Source: Adiantum capillus-veneris (lineage: Eukaryota > Streptophyta > Polypodiopsida > Polypodiales > Pteridaceae). From it: a DNA stretch of 64,000 bases. The stretch spans positions 100,538,587-100,602,586 of the forward strand of contig CM043966.1 in the NCBI GenBank assembly GCA_014529385.2, given 5' to 3'. A model generated the notes under the pieces. It worked only from the letters and a program-made list of their open reading frames with translations, did no database searches and was not told the origin of the DNA. Positions 46,864 through 59,844 of the stretch are shown in pieces (the first letter of the stretch is position 1; every line of letters begins with the position of its first letter). The position numbers and the translations under genes were made by a program.

Positions 46864-47813
46864 CGACATTTGCAACCGAGAGGACGATTGATGTCGAAGT
46901 GATCGGGCTTTTGGAGAGTCATACAGTCCTTCACATTTACCCAACAATAGAAGTAAAATTCAGTTTTCTTCTTAATACCTTAAATTGATATGTACAAGAA
47001 AAAACCCTAAATTGATATGTACAGAAAAATGATCTCTGAACTTGGAACGATAAATTGATAACACTAAAAAATATACTAGCAATCAATTGATCCCTGGATT
47101 TTCAGCAACAACATCATAGTATTGCATAATAGATGAGCAACCTTGATCACTAAATCACCAACCAATGGCAGAGTGTTAAGGAAATATGGTTTTTTCTCAA
47201 TAAAAAAAAGGCAATGCAGAAGGTTTGCATTAGTTGACAGCATGGAATTATTTGTTGCAGTAAACCGTACAATACATCAACATGCACGTGGACGTACACA
47301 AATGGGAGATGACGACATTTGCAATCAATAAGACAATTGATGTCGACGAGATCAGGCTTTTGGAGTGTCATATAGGAATGGGAGAGTACGACATTTGCAA
47401 TCGAGAGGACGATTGATGTCGAAGTGATCAGGCTTTTGGAGAGTCATACAGTCCTTCACATCTACTCAACAACAGAAATAAAATTCGGTTTTCTTCTTAA
47501 GGCGCTAAATTGATATGCACACCAAAAAAAAAAGTTCACTTTTCTTCTTCATACCCTAAATTGATATGCACACAAAAAAAACGACCTCTAAACTTGGAAC
47601 GATAAGTTGATGATAGTAAACAATATACTAGAAATCAATTGATCCCTAGATTTTCGTCAACAACATCATAGTACTGCATAATAGATGAGCAACCTTCATC
47701 ACTGAAGGAAATATGGTTTCTCAATTAAAAAGGCAATGCAGAAGTTCTACGTTAATTGACAACATGGAATTATTTGTTGCAGTAAACCGTACAATTCAGC
47801 AACATGCACGTGC
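46864..47813. repeat. 525-bp tandem duplication x2
   Basis: Unit 1 (46864-47388) and unit 2 (47389-about 47813) match over most of their length, including CAATTGATCCCTGGATTTTC and GGAATTATTTGTTGCAGTAA. Inside is a smaller 65-80 bp motif (CGACATTTGCAATCGAGAGG) found at 46596, 46699, 46864, 47313 and 47389. Confidence 0.8.
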
Positions 47814-48248
47814 AAAATGCTAATGTTTTTTGTGCAAACATCATGCACAGAATGCTGGTGTGTTGTGGAAAAAAAAACATACATAAGTATGGTGTGGAGT
47901 TGGCACAATTCTCCACATTTTTTATAATACCGTAAGGAATGTGCCCTTCCCCGCCATTTTTATCCCCTCTAGTGTTGAAGGGGGGCTTATGCTTTTCCTC
48001 TAGTGTTAGAGGGGCTAGTTTTTTTAGTAAAATATATATATATATTTTAAATGACAATAGTTTGTTAGCTTTGCTTTCTTACATTTGATTCAAGGAACAA
48101 GCATGCACGCAGTATCTTTTAAGAAAGGACTAGCATGGCCACTAACAATATCATCGTGAAGTACTTCAAAAAAGTAATTGGCAATAGTATAATCGAAAAG
48201 CCTTAAACTAACAATATGATCATGAATTACGCAAGATGCGCGCAGACT

Positions 48249-48294
<46 letters not shown>

Positions 48295-48463
48295 TGGAGG
48301 CAGCTAGAAAATCGAAAATTCTTCGACTAACAATATCTTCGTGAATTATACTTAAAAAAAGTAATTGGCTACTGCTCAACAGTATAATAAAAAATCCCTA
48401 GACTAACACTACCATTGTGATTTTTCCTTTTTGTCTATATTAGCATCTTGCGATTGCAGACTG

Positions 48464-48533
<70 letters not shown>

Positions 48534-49815
48534 CAATAGCTCCTCAGTGGCTAGATGTTTAAGGTCTCTTGGGATAGTTTCTTACAACATTAACAGCCTC
48601 TTAGACTTACAATATCATCTAGATACATGTATGTTGGAAGTTATTCTCACAGCCTCGACAACCTCGCAAGACCATTGAAATTTGTAGTTAGCAGACGTAT
48701 CGAGCAAAAGATATTGCAAAACATAACGTTTAAAGATGCATACGTGCTGGGGGATGCTTGTGCCCATAAAAAAAAGAAAAATCATACACATGCATGGCGT
48801 GGAGTTGGCACCGTCCTCCACAAATTCAATAATCCCATTGGGAACGTTCGTACACCAAGAAAATGTCGACCCGTGGACAAGCTCATTGTAGATGTATGGC
48901 AGCAGGCAGTGTCGCGACAATGTCCTTGAGCCTGTGCCGGGTGCCAAGTGTGACAGGTATCATTGGATGTGTATGCTAAATGTGGCTCGAAGTTGGTCGA
49001 AGGCCGTTCCAAAGCTTTGCCAGGTTGAGAGGCATCAAAGTGTTGAAGCTTGATGGAAATCGTCGCGAAGTGTTGCTGTGATATGTGCGCCAAAGCTACC
49101 TTGTGCTTGAAGACCCTTGTCAAGCAGGGACCTAATTATGGTGGCTTAGTGGTTTGGATGTTCGGTTTGCGGCCGTGCTGCCTTCTCAATGGAGGCACTG
49201 TTCGAATTGATAGGGAAATTTCTCAACAAGTGAAGGGAAATTATGTGAACTTCTTTGATCATCGGCATTGAAGCCATGCCGTGGGTGTTGGCGGAATGAT
49301 CGGCCGTGGGTTGGCCGCGGGTTGCGTTCGGTGGGAATGGCCACTAAGTTGCAGTATAATTTTTTTTAATAAAAAAAGATGCCATAATAAATTTAAAAAC
49401 GAGCTGCAATCTGCAGTCGACTGAAGGCGATAGCACCATTTGTTGGAGTGCCGCCATGTGCAGGTCACAGAGGGAAGGAGGAAAGAGGAAGTGACCATAT
49501 GTGGGGAGGGGGCCAGCTCGTGGAGCAAGGGTAGCCAAGTAGTCGGCAGCCGAGGAGGGCGCCATCTCTGGTGGGAAGGAGCGCAGAGGTTCTGAGGAAG
49601 CAGGAGGCGGCCTTGCTGTGCAGGGGAGGCCCAGAGGTGGGCGTTGCTTGCAGGTTGGAGGTCGTCAGAGGGTCGCCATGATATGGAGATGTCACTACAA
49701 GCAGGGCCATAGAGAAGGAGGAGAAGAGTAGGTGAAGTCGGCACTGAGGGACGGGCCTTGGGGATGCAGAGTCGGGAAAGAAAAGGTAGCGCGACAGGGG
49801 AGCTGTACGTGACAA
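47814..49815. other. no gene recognised; degenerate repeats and (CT)n tracts
   Basis: Four degenerate copies of a CTAACAATATCATCGTGAA motif (near 48141, 48207, 48326, 48403) surround (CT)n tracts at 48246-48290 and 48466-48530. A segment near 47820-47960 resembles 48740-48850. ORFs across 48600-49270 show no family that I can support. Confidence 0.45.
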
Positions 49816-50837
<1,022 letters not shown>

Positions 50838-51780
50838 TTGAATTATCGTCCACGGAGGTCAGATATGACCTATGGGACCGCAAATAAAAACAATACATTG
50901 TCAGATACAATCTCAGTTAAGGACTGAGGGTCCATCGAGGGGTGAACAAAAAGAAAATGACCAAAACCTAAGGAGGGGTAGATAAGGAGGAAGCCGATTT
51001 GGGAGTTCGAAACTCCTGGATAATAGCTTTGCCTCCTCGGTAAACTGCCCATTTTCTTGCAATGCGCGCCTCTCGCATCTTTTGTAGTTCTGCTTTCTTC
51101 TGCTTGAGTTGGGCGGGAGTAAGGTCTTCTGTAAACCAGATTTTAGTGTCTTTAAGAAGCCTCGATTGCTCGAGGAGTTTGATTCGGTCCGCCTTGGTCT
51201 TGAAAGTGATGATTGCATGGTTCGTGCGGTATTCGTGTGTAAGAGAGTTGATTGTGACTAGGTCCCACTATATCATGTGGGTTGCGGATTGAATGCGGGC
51301 AAAAGACTTGTTGTTGAGATCCCCCTCACCTTGCCAGTTGCTAGGAAGCCCACCAATGCGAACGTTGAGAGCTATACTATCTTGCCGTTGTTGTTCGAGT
51401 AGCGTGGACGTCACCCGATCATCGACCTTGTGGAGGATAACTTGTTGCACTTGATTCTTGACCATATTGGTGAGAGAGGTCTCCACCTCTGCTTTTGTTT
51501 GGTTGATCTTGATTTCCATCTCTTCCATTGTTTCCGCCTTGGAGTTCTCTACTATGGTGAGTCTAGCCTCGATGACCACCAGTCTTTGTTTCAGCTCATC
51601 GTTCTCCTTGCGGAGTCTTTCGACTTCATGTTGGAGGCGGGTCGTGGTGTCCATCTTCGGGGGTGTTGCCACAACCCCGGCAAAAGTCAGCTTGCCTCGG
51701 GACGACGCCCGTGTGGCCATGATTGTTGCAGCCCTTGTGCCTAAAAGATCACATAAAAGCACATGACTAAAGAGACATAT
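50838..51780 (-). mobile_element. ORF1-only LINE unit (HAL1-like layout)
   Basis: An ORF1 gene (51720-50968) is followed by about 130 bp of 3' sequence that runs directly into a (CTAT)n-(CT)n tail (as read on the minus strand), like the microsatellite tails of the other LINEs. No ORF2 is present. Either a non-autonomous half-LINE or a deletion product. Confidence 0.45.
50968..51720 (-). pseudogene. LINE ORF1 protein: coiled coil, RRM-like and C-terminal domains
   Basis: ATG 51720 (MATRASSRGKLTF) starts a frame with a long coiled coil (LQHEVERLRKENDELKQRL and onward, about residues 30-105). An RRM-like start ALNVRIGGLPSNWQ follows. TAG at 51270-51268 interrupts it. The same frame continues HAIITFKTKADRIKLLEQ, then IWFTEDLTPAQLKQKKAELQ and a basic end, stop at 50970-50968. 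The DLTPAQ block matches the ORF1 tail at 3309-3849. Likely role: RNA-binding chaperone of LINE retrotransposition. Confidence 0.65.
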
Positions 51781-51948
51781 TTAAAAAAAAAGACAGTTTA
51801 CATTATTGCCAAAAAGGCTCGGGAACATATCTGCATAGCACTCTAAGTCGTGCTATTTCAACAGGATCAAGATATTGCGCTGGAGCTCTACAAACTTCTC
51901 TTAAATCTATTTTTTGAACCCAGCTCAAGTAAATCTTGTAATGACGAA

Positions 51949-52190
51949 TCAACCCAAGCCTTGCTTTAATAGCATGAGCCTAATGTTGGGAAAGAAATAG
52001 GGATCAAGCAACTTGATGTAAATCGTGTCCAACTCTTCATCTACATATGACCCCCAAATAGTGTAGTTTTTCTCAATCACTTCCCATGCCCATTGCCATC
52101 CCCGTTTAGCAGGTAACAAATTTTCTTCAAAGGCATCAACAATAAAAAATTTTACACTTGGAAAAATATTCACAATTTCGTGGGTTATTT
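51949..52190 (-). CDS. unrecognised exon-like ORF
   Basis: About 75 codons (IFPSVKFFIVDAFEE ... GWQWAWEVIEKNYTIWG), rich in Trp and aromatics, ending TGA at 51949. A TTCTTTTCTTGCAG acceptor-like sequence lies just upstream (about 52192). It may be the last exon of a gene whose other exons I cannot place. Confidence 0.3.
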
Positions 52191-52233
52191 AATTGGCTGC
52201 AAGAAAAGAAGACAACATTAGTACTCAAAGCTT

Positions 52234-52238
<5 letters not shown>

Positions 52239-52300
<62 letters not shown>

Positions 52301-53026
52301 CAACATGGCCACTTAAACCTTTAAAAACGTATAAGCGCAATACGAACACTTCAATTACTAATTGTCATGCCAAAAAGTGTGAAGAGGTTCATTAGTTCAA
52401 AGTCTTTACAACAACCTCAAATTTTTTGTTTACAACGACTCATATTCTACTCTATAACTGGACGGATGAGGATCACTCCAATATACCACATTGATAAACT
52501 TCACAATTAGTTTCAAAATTTGAAACTCTTCATCCGAAATGTAAGATTTGTGATTGTGATATATCTTTCACAATTGAATATCACAACCACAAATATTGAC
52601 ATAATAAATATCAACCATATGTAGTTCTTGTAGGAGTCTCATCAATTTTATTTCGCTCAATATTTGTGACACTTTGCATAGTGTAATGCTTAACCGTCCA
52701 CAATTTCCATACCACCCATCAACATACGAATACACCCAATGATTCCACCAACACCATGTACCATATCCTTGACAAATGTACTGTTCCTTAACTTTCAAAT
52801 ATATAATCATCCTTATATGTATTGGGAGAATAGCCAATACATCATGACCCATGTTAACCTACATTAGCAATTCTCTCTCTCTCTCTCTCTCTCTCACTCA
52901 CTCACACACACACACACACACACACACATTAACCTATGTAGTAGATAAAAACCCACTTGATTAAGCCAACATTAACTAAAAAAATATGGTACTTAGAATG
53001 CATAAACAATGGATCAAAGTGTTCGA
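52239..53026. other. spacer with microsatellites, no gene supported
   Basis: (GA)n at 52239-52297, (CT)n at 52872-52897 and (CA)n at 52903-52928. A 94-codon minus-strand ORF (52852-52568) has an out-of-frame hydrophobic Gly-rich stretch, but no family is recognised. Confidence 0.45.
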
Positions 53027-53652
53027 TCATTTAAAGAAGTTGAGCCTACGACACACTCTACTTGGAACTCTCAAGATCCAAGGTCCGACACGTCGAACAC
53101 TGCGACCGAGGTGTCGAGGTGATTCATCCAAAGAATAGATTTTAAACATCCATTCATTCACTCCATAGGGACCGTATGAAAAGTTGCAATTGAGAGGGCG
53201 TTGCATACCTAACTCTCGTACAATTATTCGCATATCATCTATATCAAACTCTATGTGATAATAACCTACAACACTTCTAAAATATCGTGCTTCATATAAT
53301 GCCAAGACAGAATGTCTACAATAATATTAAAGCCTGCAATGAAAATAACAACCAACTATTCAGACATAAAAAGTAACAACACATTTAACGTCATATGGAT
53401 TCAAGTTCAAGCTATACGCACCGAAGGATCTCAAAATCCTCGACAATACGAACAATATCCTCAGCATGTGTAGGACCCCTCCACAATGGAGGATCTAGAA
53501 AAAATGTTACACGTGTAAACATACAAATAAAGGCCAATAAGTTCTCATTCATGGTAAAAGTAAGTAACAAAGATAAGATTTTACATTTACATACCTCTAA
53601 TATAAGTAGGTACATCATTGAGGGTGTACGAAACCATGATGTATCGTGCCAT
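53027..53652 (-). CDS. unrecognised three-exon gene, copy 2
   Basis: Exons 53652-53595 (58 nt), 53494-53422 (73 nt) and 53315-53027 (289 nt), with donors GTATGT and GTGCGT and acceptors TTTTCTAG and TTATTGTAG. The product is about 139 residues: MARYIMVSYTLNDVP, then IRDPPLWRGP, a VVGYYHIEFDIDDMRI segment and a C-terminal VGPWILRVPSRVCRRLNFF. Intron phases are 1 and 2. Copy 1 (61974-62607) has exactly the same first two exon lengths and phases and shares IRDPP-x-WRG, GYYH and GPW-x-x-R-x-P. No stop or frameshift. The ATG lies 39 bp left of the CACTA insertion. Function unknown; no signal peptide is obvious. Confidence 0.6.
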
Positions 53653-53714
53653 TCTTTATCTGCTCTAATAGCACATATTTGGAAGTTTAACACTACAAGA
53701 GGCTATTCATATTA

Positions 53715-53805
53715 GCGACGCTCACACAACGACGCTTAAAAAAAAAATCCCGACGTCGCTATGAGCGTCGTAAATTTACAAGTAAATTTGCGACGCTCAT
53801 AGCGA
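53715..53805. repeat. left subterminal repeats of the CACTA element
   Basis: Several direct and inverted copies of GCGACGCTCATAGCGACG-like sequence, able to fold back on itself; such arrays bind the TNPA protein in known CACTA elements. Confidence 0.75.
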
Positions 53806-53907
53806 CGCCAACTGGGCTAAAAAAATAACAGAGAGCGCCCAAAAACTCAGATCTCAGATCTGAGTTTTTCGGCACCCTCAAGCAAGGAGCAGGTAACGCT
53901 CTCCCTC

Positions 53908-53909
<2 letters not shown>

Positions 53910-53945
<36 letters not shown>

Positions 53946-53947
53946 CT

Positions 53948-53999
<52 letters not shown>

Positions 54000-54121
54000 A
54001 GAGGATGGAGAGCCAGGTATGCTCCCTCCCTCTCCTCACTCTCATGTTCCCTTCCCCTCTTTCTCTCTCCCTCTCTCTCTCTCTCACACACACACACATA
54101 CATACACACACACATAGTGTT

Positions 54122-54173
<52 letters not shown>

Positions 54174-54412
54174 AACATAAACAAAAACGCACACACACAT
54201 ACATAAACAAAGAATGCACACACACATTGAGAGAGGAAGAGAGAGAGAGAGAGAGAGAGAGCATGCATAAACAAAAAACGCACACATTGAGAGAGGAAAA
54301 GAGAGAGAGAACATGCATAAACAAAAAACGCACACATTGAGAGAGGAAAAGAGAGAGAAAACATGCATAAACAAAAAAACGCACACACATTGAGAGAGAA
54401 AGAGAGAGAAAC
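53910..54412. repeat. mixed (CT)n, (CA)n, (GA)n microsatellites with a ~58-bp repeat
   Basis: Runs at 53910-53940 (CT), 53949-53995 (CA), 54060-54085 (CT) and 54125-54169 (GA). Three to four copies of a unit containing CATGCATAAACAAAAAACGC and a GAGAGAGGAAAAGAGAGAG stretch follow (54200-54400). ORFs on either strand are artefacts. Confidence 0.85.
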
Positions 54413-54604
54413 TAATTTAACGTCGTAGGAAACTAATTAAAATTAAAAGACCTAAAGATCTAGCCGACGAGGAGTTGAACTCAAGACCTATTATTCAAGA
54501 GGGAAATGGCATAACCAATCTATCATACTTGGCATGGGTGATAGAAAGGTTATACCATTTATCTCTTTTTATTGGCACACACATCCACACACGCGCACAC
54601 ACAC

Positions 54605-55460
54605 AAGAAGAAGAGAGTTATAACGTCGTAGAAAACTATCCTAAAAGACGTTAAAGATTAGGTTAGATGTAGACTTACGTTAAATTAGATTTAGGTTTAT
54701 TTAAGTTAAATTAGATTAGATTTAGGTTTATTTTTTATTAGATTTACGTTTATTTACGCTAGATTTAGATTTACGTTATATTAGATTAGATTTAGGTCTC
54801 CATAGATTGCGATGCCTGCATGAAGCGGGTGAAGAAAGCCCTCAATGGAATATAGGGTATTGCTACCTTCACTCATGGTGGGCTCCGTCGATCCAAAAGT
54901 ACTGGTGAAATGTCTTCAGAAGATAGGGAAGAAGGTGGATCTTCAGGGCGGCAAGAGTCACTACATCCCCGACACAATGACCATCTAGACAACCTCTAGT
55001 CATTCAACAACAACTTCAAAGTTAGTAACAAGAGCAAGAACGGTCTAAAGGGCCAATTGCTGTCGTCAGATGTGGATGGAGATGAGGCAGCGTCACCGCC
55101 GGAAGTTAACTCTCACATCTTTAGTGATGAGAATGCCAACTCTTGCCGAGTTATGTGAAAAATTATGTGTTAAATCAGCTTTAAGGTTCTTATAATCCCT
55201 GTTAGTTTAGTTCTTTGTTTTTAATATAACATAATTTACGTTAGATTTAGATTTATGTTATATTAGATTAGACTTAGGTTTATTTAGGTTTACCCACACA
55301 TACACACACACACACACAAGAAGAAGAGAGTTTTAACGTCGTAGGAAACTATCCCAAAAGACGTTAAAGATTAGGTTAGATGTAGACTTACGTTAAATTA
55401 GATTTAGGTTTATTTTTAGTTAGATTTACGCTTATTTACGTTAGATCGAGTCCACGCAAG
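54605..55460. repeat. ~140-bp direct repeats flanking the captured HMA fragment
   Basis: 54605-54745 and 55320-55460 share AAGAAGAGAG, TAACGTCGTA and GTTAAAGATTAGGTTAGATG with few differences. They bracket the HMA-like sequence, suggesting a duplication or a nested unit. Confidence 0.75.
54802..54988 (+). pseudogene. captured heavy-metal-associated (HMA, HIPP-like) domain fragment
   Basis: 54802 onward reads IDCDACMKRVKKALNGI with the C-x-x-C metal site and then TAG. A second frame from 54878 reads VGSVDPKVLVKCLQKIGKKV and ends TAG at 54986. CDAC-KRVKKAL followed by GSVDP-LVK-L-K-GK is the pattern of plant HMA/HIPP proteins. The linking strand between them is shortened, so this is a degraded fragment, probably host-derived. 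Confidence 0.6.
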
Positions 55461-55735
55461 AATTACTTACGGTTTAGGGTTTAGAGTTAGACCAACAGTG
55501 AAAAGATCTACTGTGAAAAGATGTTAAGATGCTGTGAAGTGCTACAGCTAGAGAAGAGGCAAAGGGGTTTTGTCCACTACATGCAGTATCATGTAGACGT
55601 GGGTCTGTAGATTTCTTGTACCCACAAATATAGGTATTGACCAATAAAGATGAGATTATAACCCGGTGGTTCTGATCTCCGTGCACCTCTAGACCGAGTT
55701 GTGCGGGGATTGGACATGACTAGAGAATGTGAGGT

Positions 55736-55738
<3 letters not shown>

Positions 55739-55779
<41 letters not shown>
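55739..55779. repeat. (GA)n microsatellite
   Basis: About 20 GA units, 65 bp upstream of the TNP2 start codon, in its presumed promoter or 5' UTR. Confidence 0.95.
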
Positions 55780-55781
<2 letters not shown>

Positions 55782-55843
55782 GACGAAGAATGCCAATAGA
55801 ATATTAAATTTTTTGTCCAGGTTATAAGATTTTTATCCTCATT

Positions 55844-58800
55844 ATGAGTAGTGACGAGGATGTGGGACCGTCCAACCGAAACACCTATCTCTCAACGAGG
55901 GTCTTATGTCCTTGTAATCAATGCAAGCATGCTGTGCGACGGACAAGACGTGTTTCTTTGCAGCACATTCGTGAATTTGGCGAGTTCGATCCATCTATTA
56001 TAGATCGAGTTGTTGCCAATTATAACTCGTCGGACTCGGACGCTGGCCAACAAGCAGCAATCTTGCAACCCAATAGACGTGTGAGCAGGCGCTTTGGTCA
56101 AGCAGCATATGTGAGGCCACAAGATGTAGCCTCTGACAGCTCGGGGGATGATCATGCAGAGCACATTCCCAACGAGGCAATGTTTGAGCCCGAGATTGAT
56201 GAAATGATCGAGACGATCATGGATTCAGAAAGGCTTATCTATGATGATATGAAAAGTGAAGCCGATACGCCATTGTATAATGGAGCACGTATGTCTAGAT
56301 TGAAAGCACTCCCGGTTCTTCTCAACATGCAGGCAAAGTTTGGATGGAGTGACACTAGCGTCACAGCGCTTTTCAGGTGATCTATTACAATTAGTTTACT
56401 TTAATAAAACTCTAAATGTATAATGATCTGATAGATTTTTACATCACTGTATCGTATTTTTATGTTGTGTAGATTGCTTAAAGAGCACATACTACCAGCT
56501 GACAATGTGATGCCAGATTCCCGAGATGAAGCAAGAAAGATTTTGCAAAACTTGGGGATGGATTACAATTCTATCCACGCTTGTCCTAACGACTGCATTC
56601 TTTTCAGAGGGGAATACATAGACATGGAGAAGTGTCCGAAATGTGATTCCGAAAGATATCGAGTAGATCTCCACAGGACAAAAATTCCACAAAAGGTTTT
56701 GCGACATTTTCCTCTGCTTCCTCGCATCAAGCATTTCTTCGAATGTAAGTCCATGGCCGCCCTAGCATCATGGCATGAGGAGAATAAATCTTCGGATGGT
56801 GTGCTACGAATTCCTACAGATTGCGCAGCCTGGAAACATATAGATGGAACATGGTCGGATTTTGCCAGGGAAGCTCGAAATTTGCGCTTAGGCCTGGCTA
56901 TGGATGGCGTAAATCCATTTGGTCAAAGATCAACATCTTACAGTGTATGGCCCGTTGTCATCGTCAACTACAACATTCCCCCGTGGTTGATTACGAAGAA
57001 GGGGCACCTATGGCTAAGCTTGATTGTGCCAGGGCGATATAAAGTGGGGAATATGGATGTGTATCTTCGTCCACTATTGGAAGAGCTACAACAATTGTGG
57101 ATTGGCATAGAGGTGGTGGATATGAGCCGACACACAGGACGATGGAATGCTTTGATCAGAGGCATTCTAATGTGGACCATGCATGACTATCCCGGGCTAA
57201 CAGAATGCTCAGGTGATCTATTGACACTCCTCACTCAGACACTGTAAATCTTGTTTTTTCCCATAGTTGATCTATTATCATGTGTATACATGCAGGGCTT
57301 CAAACAAGCGGATACAAAGCATGTGTCACATGTGGACCTAGACTGAATGCACGTAGGGCGCCCTCACTGAAGAAGCAAATCTACGAAGGTCATCAAGCGT
57401 ATCTTCCAGAGAATCATGTGTTACGCGACGGCTTTTTGGGAAGAGAGCCACCAAGGATGTCTGCACAAGCATGGTTAGAGCAGAAGGAGATGTGCGATGA
57501 CGGATTGCCTCCAGGGATGAAGAGACTATCTCTATGGTACGAGTTACCATACTGGCCCCGACTCATGATCAATCACTTGCTCGATCCAATGCACATATTC
57601 AAGAATGTGGGTAATCTACTATGGGTCCATCTGACCGGCAAGAAAGATACTTTGGGAGCCAGAGTTGACCTTTGAAATGTGGATCGTATGGAGCAATATT
57701 GGCCGCAAACAGCGTCTGATGGATCGATAAAACTCCCTAAAGCACCATGGATTGTCACAGGAGCCCAAGAACGCAAAGTAAAAGAGACCATTCGATCTTT
57801 GCGGACCCCCACTGGCGTAATGCACTTGCTCCGAACGTGTTTTACTAAAGAAGGAAAGCTTACCGGTTTGAAGTCACACGATTGGCATAAAATGTGTCAG
57901 GTACGTTCATAGTAGACTTTAATATCATTGCATAAAATGTGGACTTTAATATCATTGCTGCACATACTTTACAGTTTATTTTACCGGTTGCCATTGAGGG
58001 ATGTTTGTCTCTCGACATCCGTAACACAATCTACAAACTTGCAAAGCTGGTGCAATGGATCTCACAAAAGGAGATCAACGTAGACTCCATACCATTCGCC
58101 AAACTAAATGCTGCGGAGCTTGTGTGCATGTTTGAGAAACATTTTCCTACTACCATGCTAACCATTCAGGTGCATCTTCTTGTTCACATAGTTGATGAGG
58201 TGGAAATAGCTGGCACAGTTCATTCCAGATGGATGTTCGTCTTAGAACGTTTCATGAAAACGCTTAAGGGATATGTGCGTCAAAAGGCACGTCCGGAGGG
58301 TAGCATGGCAGAAGGTTGGTTGGTATCAGAGTCCCTAGTGTACATTGGAGAGTGGCTAGATGGATTTGATAAATCCAGCGACACGCTATGGCGAACCATA
58401 GATGATGAGCGCATATCTGGGATTGTCATGTGCAATCTCGGTGTTGAGAAGAAGATGACGGAAGATCTAGAGGCTAAAATCAACCGATTTTGCATGCTTC
58501 ACAATCCAGTGATGCAAAAGTGGATTTCACAATATGAGGATGCAAAGCAAGAGCGACAAAGGGAACGAATTGAGTGGAGACGGGGAAGACGACCACCGAT
58601 GCACTATCCGACGGTTCTAGAGAGCCTACCAACCTTCATGATCTTAAGATGGTTGCACAACCAATTGAAAAGCGCACAACAATGCGGTGACGAAGTGACT
58701 GAGGAAGAGTGGGAGTACTCTCAGGGTTGCGCGACCAAGGCAAGTTTGCAATGTACGACTAGCTAGTGACTTTATTTCTAAATGTTTGAACGGCCACTCA

Positions 58801-59572
58801 TAATCTTTGTTCGTTGTAGTATAAGTCATACATAGCAGCATGGTGTAAAGGTCGACATTTTAGGGTGGAACGAATCGACAAAAAGCGTTTTACTCAAGAT
58901 TGTGGAATCATGGCAAAATTTGAACAGTCTAGTCGACGACGTTCCTCTGATGCAGATCCTGTGGTGGCGGAACTCACTTACTTCGGCACGTTGCAAGAGA
59001 TTTTGAGGATCGATTACAGAGGATTTTTTGTAGACTTGTTCGATGTGCAATGGTTCAAGATAATCATGGAGGGTCGCAACGCTACTGTGCGTAGAGGAGA
59101 GTCTGGTTTTCTTGAGGTGGATTCTACTAAGAAATGGATTGACCTAAGAGACACTTTCGTACTACCCGAGCATTGTGAACAAGTAAGTATGTAAATAGTT
59201 AACATCCCCCTTTTACAAGTTATGTGCTTGAAAGCTCTCATGTAAGTTATGTGGCTCTGGCAGGTAATATTTCATCCTACAAAGTCTACATCAAACTGGT
59301 GGTACGTCATAGAGGTAGCCCCTCGTAGTGCAAGGACGTATGAAGGCTACCATGTGCCAATCACAACGGCATCAATGGAGGAGATCAGAGAAGATGCTCA
59401 ATCAGAAGCCGCTGCGGTGGTGCCAGACGAGCATCAAGATGCTACTACTCTATATGGGGTGCATGCAGAGGAGCTACAAAATGAAACAGAGGATATGTGT
59501 TTAAACGGAGAGCTCTATATAGATATAGGAAGTTATGCTGAGTTATGCGAGGATGAGAGAGAGATCTCTTAA
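55844..59572 (+). pseudogene. CACTA transposase, TNP2/TNPD type, six exons, one nonsense codon
   Basis: Exons: 55844-56376, 56473-57212, 57296-57900, 57975-58739, 58820-59182 and 59264-59572, all in phase. The fourth intron uses a GC donor (AAG-GCAAGT). TNP2 signatures: HACPNDCILF, CPKCDSERY, KVLRHFPLLPR, LRLGLAMDGVNPFG, YSVWPVVIVNYNIPPW, LPYWPRLMINHLLDPMHIFK, FILPVAIEGC and HSRWMFVLERFMKTLKGYVR. The fifth exon (YKSYIAAWCKGRHF ... YFGTLQEILRIDYRG) matches the conserved C-terminal domain that accompanies TNP2. TGA 57673-57675 in exon 3 is the only break seen. It would cut and move the element, and any relatives with matching ends. Confidence 0.88.
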
Positions 59573-59844
59573 AGCCACAAATATTGTATTTGAACAATTT
59601 TGCTCCGTGTTGTAAAAGCTCTGGCTCTCTAAGTACCTTCCATGGTGTATAACGCTCTTTTCTACTCGCGCTCATATCTTTTGATTGAAAATTCTGAGTT
59701 TTCGACTTGCCTCTTCTATCACTCAATTCATTGCGTCATTGTATTTATATGCGTCATTACGTCATTGTATTTAATGGTCTTTGCGTCATTGTCTACTCTA
59801 TTCATTCAATATTAAGTTTAAATATTCGTGTGTTTAATGCAGGT

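Noticed and set aside
46864-47813. CRISPR-like array
   Set aside because: Units are long, degenerate and tandem, without regular spacers; the context is a plant nuclear genome.
48627-49271. Possible PPR gene remnant (a VYAKCGS-like match near 48975)
   Set aside because: Only one short match; no repeating 35-residue pattern and stops in all frames nearby.
53759-54390. Cys/Leu/Ser-rich overlapping ORFs on both strands
   Set aside because: Products of mixed dinucleotide repeats within the CACTA left arm.
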